Assembly: GCA_944328665.1 (NCBI GenBank)
Contig: CALVHS010000014.1
Coordinates: forward strand, 1-52,420
Reading direction: 5' to 3'
From: an uncultured Clostridia bacterium
Lineage (GTDB): Bacteria > Bacillota > Clostridia > Christensenellales > Borkfalkiaceae
DNA: 52,420 nucleotides
Positions 47,113 to 52,420 of the stretch are shown here, in pieces. Made by a program: the position numbers and the translations under genes. The notes beneath the pieces are model-generated. The model had not been told where the DNA came from, did no database searches, and saw only the letters and a list, made by a program, of their open reading frames with translations. The stretch's first letter is position 1. Every line of letters begins with the position of its first letter.

Positions 47113-47670
47113 ATGTATTACGATATCACGCAGGAAGTTTTTTCCGCCGCGGTCTACCCGGGCGATACGCCGCCGTCGTACCGCCGTGCGCGGGACATGG
47201 CGCGGGGGGACGGCTGCACCGTCACCGATCTTACGATGTGCGCGCACAACGGCACCCATGCCGACGCGCCCTCTCACTTCGTCAAGGGGGGCCGCACCGC
47301 CGAGCGGCTGGAGCTTTCCCGCTTTGCGGGCAGGTGCGCCGTGCGCTCTTTTGCGGGCGCGGTGACGGCAGGGGCGCTTGCGGCGGTCTGCGCTCCCCGC
47401 CTGCTCATCAAAGGGGGCGGAGAACTCTGCGAAGAGGCGGCGCGCGCCGCGGTGCAAAAGTTTTTGCTCGTCGGTACGGAAGGGCTGTCGGTCGGGTCTA
47501 ACGAGGTGCACCGCATCCTGCTGGAAGCGGAAGTCGCCGTGCTGGAAGGGCTCGTCCTTGCGGACGTGCCGGAAGGGGAATACGAGTTGTTTGCCTTTCC
47601 CCTGAAGCTGGGCGGGGCGGACGGCGCGCCCGTGCGGGCGGTGCTGCGCCCGCGGGAGGAAGGGCGATGA
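47113..47670 (+). CDS. cyclase family metal-dependent hydrolase
   Basis: A 185-residue protein of the cyclase/kynurenine formamidase-like family. CAHNGTHADAPSHF supplies the metal ligands His45, His49, Asp51 and His55. FLLVGTEGLSVGSNEVHRILL and VAVLEGLVLADVPEGEYELFAFPLKLGGADGAPVRAVL complete the family pattern. It probably hydrolyses an amide or lactone with a bound divalent metal. It is slightly shorter than typical members (~210). GGAGGAAGGGG precedes the ATG, 77 bases after the previous gene. Its stop overlaps the next start (ATGA). Substrate unknown. Confidence 0.85.
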   Translation: MYYDITQEVFSAAVYPGDTPPSYRRARDMARGDGCTVTDLTMCAHNGTHADAPSHFVKGGRTAERLELSRFAGRCAVRSFAGAVTAGALAAVCAPRLLIKGGGELCEEAARAAVQKFLLVGTEGLSVGSNEVHRILLEAEVAVLEGLVLADVPEGEYELFAFPLKLGGADGAPVRAVLRPREEGR

Positions 47671-47942
47671 AGGCGGCGTTGTATTGCGTTCTGATCTTTT
47701 ACGGGGCGATGAGCCTCGCGGCGTTCGCCGCCTACGGCGCGGATAAGGCAAAGGCGAAGCGGGACGCCTGGCGCATCCCCGAAAAGGTGCTGCTGCTCCT
47801 CTCCTTTTTGGGCGGGGCGGCAGGCGGGCTGCTCGGCATGGCGCTTTTCCGCCATAAGACGCGGCACTGGTATTTCTGGTTCGTCAACGCCGTCGGCTTG
47901 TGCTGGCAGGCGGCGCTCGCTTTCGGCCTTGCGGCGGCCTGA
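47667..47942 (+). CDS. DUF1294 membrane protein
   Basis: A 91-residue protein with three membrane segments. AAYGADKAKAKRDAWRIPEKVLLLLSFLGGAAGGLLGMALFRHKTRHWYF is the DUF1294 signature (YG-x-DK-x2-A then WRIPE and RHKT). Its role is unknown. It overlaps the cyclase gene by 4 bases and ends the operon. Confidence 0.9.
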   Translation: MKAALYCVLIFYGAMSLAAFAAYGADKAKAKRDAWRIPEKVLLLLSFLGGAAGGLLGMALFRHKTRHWYFWFVNAVGLCWQAALAFGLAAA

Positions 47943-47953
47943 ACGAAAAGATA

Positions 47954-47987
47954 AGCCGCCCCGCAGCTCGGCTGCGGGGCGGCTTTC
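47954..47987. terminator. bidirectional terminator between DUF1294 gene and rpmB
   Basis: A perfect 14-base-pair stem (47954-47967 with 47971-47984) and a 3-base loop. The plus-strand tail is TTCG, the minus-strand tail TATCTTTT, so it suits rpmB better. Confidence 0.8.
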
Positions 47988-48008
47988 GTACCGAAATAAA
48001 AAATATCC

Positions 48009-48197
48009 TTATGCGCGCTCTACTTTGTCGCTTTTGAGGCAGCGAGCGCAAACGTAGGCAGATTCCACCTTGCCGTCTTTGACGATCTTCACCTTCTGCA
48101 CGTTCGCTTTGAAAGTTCTTCTCGTTTTGCGGTTGCTGTGGCTCACGTTGTTGCCGGAATTCTGACCCTTATTGCAAATGCAGCAAACTCTCGACAT
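48009..48197 (-). CDS. rpmB: 50S ribosomal protein L28
   Basis: A 62-residue large-subunit protein. RVCCICNKGQNSGNNVSHSNRKTRRTFKANVQKVKI is diagnostic. Cys5/Cys8 and Cys-x2-Cys in YVCARC indicate the zinc-binding (C+) form. GGAGGTGTGAAT precedes the ATG at 48197; the frame from 48239 would start in the leader. Like S18, the zinc version suggests the cell is not chronically starved of zinc or has another copy elsewhere. Single gene. Confidence 0.97.
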   Translation of the reverse strand: MSRVCCICNKGQNSGNNVSHSNRKTRRTFKANVQKVKIVKDGKVESAYVCARCLKSDKVERA

Positions 48198-48268
48198 ATT
48201 CACACCTCCACGGTCGTAATCGGTAAAAAATGAGCGCATCGAGGCGCCCCGCTCAGACGAGCAGGTAT

Positions 48269-48297
48269 ACTATAACAGAACGCACGAAAAAAAGCAA
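48269..48297 (-). promoter_or_regulatory. SigA promoter of rpmB
   Basis: On the minus strand: TTGCTT (48292-48297), a 17-base spacer and TATAGT (48269-48274). The leader is about 65 bases. Confidence 0.8.
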
Positions 48298-48379
48298 TCG
48301 TTTTTGCGCCCGATTCCCGAAAAAATTTGATAAATCGGCGATGAAACAAAAAAATTTGTTGTCACATTCGGTATTTCCC

Positions 48380-48408
48380 TTGCAAAAGAAGGGAAAATAG
48401 TATACAAT
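48380..48408 (+). promoter_or_regulatory. SigA promoter of the yloU-fakA operon
   Basis: TTGCAA (48380-48385), a 17-base spacer and TACAAT (48403-48408), about 20 bases before the yloU start. Confidence 0.8.
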
Positions 48409-48433
48409 AAAGCTGATACGGGAGTGTGCGTAT

Positions 48434-48784
48434 ATGTCAGTAAATACGAGCAATGCTTACGGAAAAATATCGATTTCCGATCTCGCGATCGCGAAAGTCG
48501 CATCTCAGGCGGCGATGGAATGTTACGGCATCGTCGATACCGTTTCGCGCCGTTTTACGGACAGCCTTTCCGAGCTCTTTCACAGAAGTTCGCAGGGGCG
48601 GGGCGTAAAAGTCACCACCGTGGGCGACCGTATCTTTATCGACTTGTACGTCATCATCAAGTTCGGCGTCTCGATCAACGCGGTCGCCGAGTCCTTAAAG
48701 GAGAGCGTCAAGTACAGGATCGAACGCTTTACGGGCATGATCGTGGATACGGTCAATGTCAACGTCATCGGGGTCAAACTCTGA
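48434..48784 (+). CDS. yloU: Asp23/Gls24 family protein
   Basis: A 116-residue member of the Asp23/Gls24 family (YloU). GKISISDLAIAKVASQAAMECYGIVD, VKVTTVGDRIFIDLYVIIKFGVSINAVAESLKESVKYRIERFTGM and VDTVNVNVIGVKL are the family blocks. Homologues influence envelope stress and lipid metabolism; the molecular role is unsettled. It is followed 28 bases later by fakA, the classic yloU-yloV pairing. Confidence 0.92.
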   Translation: MSVNTSNAYGKISISDLAIAKVASQAAMECYGIVDTVSRRFTDSLSELFHRSSQGRGVKVTTVGDRIFIDLYVIIKFGVSINAVAESLKESVKYRIERFTGMIVDTVNVNVIGVKL

Positions 48785-48812
48785 CCCTTTTCGCAAGGAG
48801 TGGTATTTTTTC

Positions 48813-50456
48813 ATGCCAAAGTCGATCAACAGCACCGAGTTCCGCAAGATGATCGTTGCGGGCGCCAGGATGCTCGAAATAAACAGGACAAAAGTCGATT
48901 CGCTCAACGTGTTCCCCGTCCCCGACGGGGACACGGGCACGAATATGTCCCTTACCATACAGTCGGCGGTCAAAGAGCTGGGGCTGTGCTCTTCCAACCG
49001 CCTTTCCGAACTGTGCGACGCCGTCTCCAAGGGCGCCCTGAAAGGGGCGCGCGGCAACTCGGGCGTCATCCTCTCTCAGCTGTTCCGCGGGATGTGCGCG
49101 GAATTCAAAAGCGGCGAAGAGATCACCATCAAGATCTTTGCCAAGGCGATGGAAAACGGCACGCGGGTCGCCTATTCCGCCGTCTCAAAACCGAAGGAGG
49201 GCACCATCCTCACCGTCGCGCGCATGATGAGCGAGTTCGCCAAGGCGTCCGCTTCCAAGTACCGCGACTTCAATCTCTTTCTCACCGACGTCATCCAAAA
49301 GGGGGAAGAGGCGCTCGCCCGCACCCCCGAACTTCTGCCCGTACTCAAAAAGGCGGGCGTGGTGGACTCGGGCGGCATGGGGCTTTTGTGCGTCTACCGC
49401 GGTTTTTTGTCCTCCGTCAGCGGGGAAGAAGTGGATACGGAGACCATCGTCGAGCCCGTTTCGGCTTCGGACGAGGACGTGTTCGGCGACAACTCCGACA
49501 TCATCAACCTCGACCTCGGCGAGATCGAATTTGCCTACTGCACGGAATTTTTTGTCATCAACCTGAAAAAGCAGACCACCCTTGCCGACATCGACAAGCT
49601 GAAAGAAAAGCTGATGGCGATCGGCGATTCCGTCATCTGCATCGGCGATCTGGAGCTGATCAAGGTACACGTGCATACCAACAGCCCCGGGCAGGCGCTG
49701 CAATATGCGGTGGAACTGGGCGAACTTGACCGGGTCAAGATCGAAAACATGCTCGAACAGAACCGCGCCCTGCGCGCCAAGCGCGAGGCGGAAAAGAAGG
49801 AGATGGGGATGCTCGCCGTCTGCGCGGGCGACGGCATCGCGGATATCTTCAAAGATCTTTTGGTGGACGGCGTCATCGAAGGGGGGCAGACGATGAACCC
49901 CAGCGCCAACGACATCGCCGCCGCCGTGCAGAAGATCAATGCGGAACATGTCTTTGTGTTCCCCAACAACAAAAACATCATTTTGGCGGCGGAGCAGGCG
50001 AAGGCGCTGGTCAACAACCGCACCATCCACGTCATCCCTACCAAAAACATCCCGCAGGGCTTTGCGGCGGCGCTCGCCTTCAATCCGGAGGCCAGCGCGG
50101 AAGAAAACAAGACGGACATGATCCATTCGATGGACAACGTCAAGGCGGGGCAGGTCACTTACGCCGTCCGCTCCACCTCCGTCAACGGCTTCGATCTCGA
50201 CGAGGGGGACATCATCGGGCTGGACGATAAAAAGATCCTCGCCAAGGGCGAGACGGTGGAGGAGACGCTCCTTGCCCTCATCGGCAGGATGAAGGAAAGC
50301 TCGCATGAGATCATCACCCTCTACTACGGCAAAGACGTCAAGGAGGAGGATGCGGAAGCGCTCGCGGGGACGGTCGCGGAGCAATTCCCCGATTGCGACG
50401 TGGATTTTCACTACGGCGGCCAACCGATCTATTATTATATCGTTTCACTCGAATAA
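48813..50456 (+). CDS. fakA: fatty acid kinase catalytic subunit (DhaL/DegV-like, YloV)
   Basis: A 547-residue kinase that phosphorylates fatty acids held by FakB proteins so they can enter phospholipids. Residues 1-200 are a DhaL domain: NVFPVPDGDTGTNMSLT (about 32-48, with metal-binding Asp38 and Asp40) and KGARGNSGVILSQLFRG. The middle and C-terminal parts (GMLAVCAGDGIADIFKDL, VFVFPNNKNIILAAEQA, ITLYYGKDV) match FakA's central and FakB-interacting domains. The start at 48813 has AAGGAG upstream. The yloU-fakA-recG order is highly conserved in Firmicutes. It is followed by a terminator. Confidence 0.94.
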   Translation: MPKSINSTEFRKMIVAGARMLEINRTKVDSLNVFPVPDGDTGTNMSLTIQSAVKELGLCSSNRLSELCDAVSKGALKGARGNSGVILSQLFRGMCAEFKSGEEITIKIFAKAMENGTRVAYSAVSKPKEGTILTVARMMSEFAKASASKYRDFNLFLTDVIQKGEEALARTPELLPVLKKAGVVDSGGMGLLCVYRGFLSSVSGEEVDTETIVEPVSASDEDVFGDNSDIINLDLGEIEFAYCTEFFVINLKKQTTLADIDKLKEKLMAIGDSVICIGDLELIKVHVHTNSPGQALQYAVELGELDRVKIENMLEQNRALRAKREAEKKEMGMLAVCAGDGIADIFKDLLVDGVIEGGQTMNPSANDIAAAVQKINAEHVFVFPNNKNIILAAEQAKALVNNRTIHVIPTKNIPQGFAAALAFNPEASAEENKTDMIHSMDNVKAGQVTYAVRSTSVNGFDLDEGDIIGLDDKKILAKGETVEETLLALIGRMKESSHEIITLYYGKDVKEEDAEALAGTVAEQFPDCDVDFHYGGQPIYYYIVSLE

Positions 50457-50461
50457 AAGCG

Positions 50462-50488
50462 CGGCGGGGCATTGCACCCGCCGTTTTT
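50462..50488 (+). terminator. rho-independent terminator after fakA
   Basis: A 7-base-pair stem (CGGCGGG with CCCGCCG, 50462-50483) with an 8-base loop followed by TTTTTGA. recG and the small ORF beyond may rely on read-through or an unrecognised promoter. Confidence 0.75.
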
Positions 50489-50525
50489 GAATTATGGGAG
50501 AGTGCCGCGGGGAGGAGAAGATCAT

Positions 50526-50669
50526 ATGGGCGACAAAATTTATTTTATGATCGATCTGCCTGAAACGGAGGACGCCGCATATGCCCGCATCGCCGAAAAT
50601 TTTCTTTCGGGCGGACATGTCAAATATCCTATTTTGCTTTTGCGAGAGATCTTTTGGTCTTTTTCATGA
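50526..50669 (+). CDS. small ORF between fakA and recG, 47 residues
   Basis: A possible 47-residue protein (MGDKIYFMIDLPETEDAAYA then RIAENFLSGGHVKYPILLLRE). GGGGAGGAGAAGATCAT is a good ribosome binding site, and its stop overlaps the ribosome binding site of recG, as expected of a coupled upstream ORF. No family is recognised. It may be a short real protein or only a leader that couples translation to recG. Confidence 0.45.
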   Translation: MGDKIYFMIDLPETEDAAYARIAENFLSGGHVKYPILLLREIFWSFS

Positions 50670-50682
50670 AGGAGGGTGCGGT

Positions 50683-52420
50683 TTGCAGCTGACAAAGTTG
50701 CGGGGGATCTCCGAAAAACGGGAGAAAGAACTCAACAAACTGAATATTTTTACGGCGGAAGATCTCGTGCGCTTTTACCCGCGCGCCTATCTCGATCTCA
50801 CGCACCGGGTGCGGCTCTCGTCCTGCTATCATAACGACATGGCGCTCGTCGCCTGCCGCGTGGCTTCCCCGCCGCAGGCGGTGTACACGGGCAGGCGTGC
50901 CTTCGTCAAGGCGTGGTGCGATCAGGACGGCGAGCTGTTTTCCGCCGTCTGGTTCAACGCGCCCTATGTAAAGAACAAGCTGAAAGAGGGCGAATACCTC
51001 TTTTATGGGCGGGTGCAGAACAAGTACGGCAGCGTTTCCATGATCAATCCCACCTTCGAGCCTTTGGACAAAAACGTGCGGCTCAAAGGCATCGTGCCCG
51101 TGTATTCCCTGAAAGGCTCGCTCACCGGGCGCGCCGTGCGCGACGCCGTCGCCTTCGCCTTAAAGATGTGCCCGCCCGAAACGGTCATCCCCGCGAAGAT
51201 CGTGCAAAAATACGGGCTTTCTTCCCTTTCGAAAGCGTATCGCGACATCCACGACCCGCCTTCGCTCGCCGCCAAGGACGAGGCGGCGGCGCGCATCGCG
51301 CTGGAGGAGTATTTCGTGCTCGTTTCCGCCTTCAAATATATCAAAGGGGGCAAGGACGACGCGCGCACCCGCCGCTACGCCTGCACCGCCGAAGAGGTGA
51401 AAGCGTTCGCTTCCCGCTTTCCTTTCGAGTTTACCGAGGGGCAGAAAAAGGCGGTCAACGACGTCTATGAAAACCTGAAGGCGCCCACCCGCATGAACCG
51501 CCTGCTGCAGGGGGATGTGGGCAGCGGCAAGACGGCGGTCGCCCTCTGCGCGCTGTATGTGGCGGTCAAAAGCGGCTACCAGGCGGCGTTCATCGCCCCG
51601 ACGGAGGTGCTCGCGGCGCAAAATTTCCGCCTCGTGCAGAGGGCTTTTCCGGAATATGCGTGCGTCTTTTTGTCCGGCTCCGCCTCCGCCAAGGAGAAAA
51701 AAGAGATCAGGCAGAAACTCGCTTCGGGCGAGGCGCAGATCGTCTGCGGCACGCACGCGGTCATCCAAAGCGACGTCGCCTTTTCCGACCTCGCCCTCTG
51801 CGTCTGCGACGAGCAGCACCGTTTCGGCGTCGCCCAGCGCAACGCCCTCGGCGAAAAGGGCGCGGGCGCGGATATGCTCGTCATGTCGGCGACGCCGATC
51901 CCGCGCACCCTTTCCCTCATCTTCTACGGCGACCTCGATATTTCCGAGATCAAGGACAAGCCCAAGGCGCGCGCCGAGGTGGTCACCGCGATCGTCCCGT
52001 ACCGCCGCTATGACGATATGCTCGAATACATCGGCCGGGAGGCGAAACTGGGCAACCAAAGCTACTTCGTCTGTCCCAAGATCGAGGAGGACGAGGAAGG
52101 CTCGCTCATGAGCGTCAAAGAATTGTTCGACGAATTGAAAAACCGCCTGCCCCGCGTGCGCTTCGCCTTGCTGCACGGCAGGATGAAGGATAAGGAAAAG
52201 GCGGAGGTGATGGAGGCGTTCAAGGCAAAAAAGTACGACTGCCTCGTTTCGACCACCGTCGTCGAGGTGGGCGTGGACGTGCCGGACGCGACCATCATGG
52301 TCATCTACAACGCGGAACGCTTCGGCGTGTCGCAGCCGGAGCAGCTGCGCGGCAGAGGGGGGGGGGGGAACAAAAAGAGTTATTGCTTCCTCCTCGGCGG
52401 TTGGGACGGCGCGGGGGCGC
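50683..52420 (+). CDS. recG: ATP-dependent DNA helicase RecG (partial, runs off the window)
   Basis: At least 579 residues of a ~680-residue helicase that unwinds branched DNA and reverses stalled forks. It starts with a TTG (50683) behind AAGGAGGGTGCGGT and is therefore easy to miss. GISEKREKELNKLNI (wedge entry), DVGSGKTAVAL (Walker A, near 277), PTEVLAAQ, CDEQHRFGVAQR (DEAH-type box), SATPIPRTL and STTVVEVGVDVPDA are in order. Near the end motif VI, normally QLRGRVGRG, reads QLRGRGGGG because of a 12-G run (52357-52368), which I take to be a sequence error. The 3' end lies outside the window. Confidence 0.93.
   Translation, partial: MQLTKLRGISEKREKELNKLNIFTAEDLVRFYPRAYLDLTHRVRLSSCYHNDMALVACRVASPPQAVYTGRRAFVKAWCDQDGELFSAVWFNAPYVKNKLKEGEYLFYGRVQNKYGSVSMINPTFEPLDKNVRLKGIVPVYSLKGSLTGRAVRDAVAFALKMCPPETVIPAKIVQKYGLSSLSKAYRDIHDPPSLAAKDEAAARIALEEYFVLVSAFKYIKGGKDDARTRRYACTAEEVKAFASRFPFEFTEGQKKAVNDVYENLKAPTRMNRLLQGDVGSGKTAVALCALYVAVKSGYQAAFIAPTEVLAAQNFRLVQRAFPEYACVFLSGSASAKEKKEIRQKLASGEAQIVCGTHAVIQSDVAFSDLALCVCDEQHRFGVAQRNALGEKGAGADMLVMSATPIPRTLSLIFYGDLDISEIKDKPKARAEVVTAIVPYRRYDDMLEYIGREAKLGNQSYFVCPKIEEDEEGSLMSVKELFDELKNRLPRVRFALLHGRMKDKEKAEVMEAFKAKKYDCLVSTTVVEVGVDVPDATIMVIYNAERFGVSQPEQLRGRGGGGNKKSYCFLLGGWDGAGA

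Noticed and set aside
52357..52368. 12-G run as a phase-variable tract in recG
   Set aside because: It replaces a universally conserved helicase motif and lies with other G-biased oddities near the end of the sequence; error is more likely than contingency switching.
1..52420. CRISPR arrays, insertion sequences, prophage or integrative element ends
   Set aside because: I looked for regularly spaced repeats, transposase or integrase motifs and flanking repeats and saw none; the repeats present are terminators and operators.
1..52420. tRNA or rRNA genes in the intergenic gaps
   Set aside because: No gap shows a cloverleaf with a TTCGANTC-type T-arm or rRNA signature sequence; the gaps are accounted for by promoters, leaders and terminators.

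Overview
The window is chromosomal DNA from a spore-forming, anaerobic, GC-rich member of the Clostridia (Firmicutes). The sporulation and germination genes (sipL, spoIIR, sleB, ypeB), the Firmicutes order yloU-fakA-recG, Veg, the Rex-AdhE fermentative operon and the oxygen-sensitive class III ribonucleotide reductase all point there. The high GC content and several uncharacterised families (an acidic zinc-ribbon protein, a SipL-like SPOCS/LysM protein, YcxB-like proteins) resemble uncultured gut lineages such as Christensenellales; that finer placement is inference. I see no tRNA, rRNA, CRISPR array, insertion sequence or prophage. Genes are dense and house-keeping in character. Nearly every promoter I could find is a SigA type with an exactly 17-base spacer.

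Layout. 1-3200: an aldo/keto reductase, a flavodoxin-type lipoprotein and an SGNH hydrolase. 3400-7614 (minus strand): cca, rmuC, a small cupin-like gene and the rpsF-ssb-rpsR operon. A symmetric divergent promoter at about 7670 separates these from a lipid kinase and a K+/H+ antiporter (7755-10352). 10364-19632: an unknown protein, GTP-type PEP carboxykinase, the L13-S9 operon, a large lipoprotein, an acidic zinc-ribbon protein, Veg and sipL, the last with a SigE-like promoter. 19776-26461: an operon of a YcxB-like protein, ispE, a TPR/membrane protein, a GtrA-glycosyltransferase fusion and a YfhO-type protein. The last two look like a complete three-activity membrane glycosylation system.

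26744-34230: rex-adhE plus an APH-fold kinase, with Rex-like operators on the promoter, then nrdG-nrdD on the minus strand with two NrdR-like boxes. NrdD carries a fused thioredoxin-like domain. 34414-37299: spoIIR-sleB-ypeB, an overlapping forespore/germination operon. 37381-41667: an EF-G-like paralogue, tcdA (apparently leaderless), a Crp/Fnr regulator with a palindrome over its own start site, and a second YcxB-like gene. 41764-47942: a cell-surface polysaccharide locus (GT4, initiating sugar transferase, RmlB, ABC-2 exporter) followed by a cyclase-family hydrolase and a DUF1294 protein. 48009-52420: rpmB, yloU, fakA, a 47-codon ORF and recG, which runs off the window.

The last ~70 bases contain a 12-G run that replaces a conserved helicase motif in recG and look like poor-quality sequence. 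No wholly new system is evident. The best candidates for new biology are the GtrA-GT2 fusion with YfhO, the NrdD-thioredoxin fusion, the shared-(-35) divergent promoter, the leaderless tcdA and several uncharacterised conserved-looking proteins.
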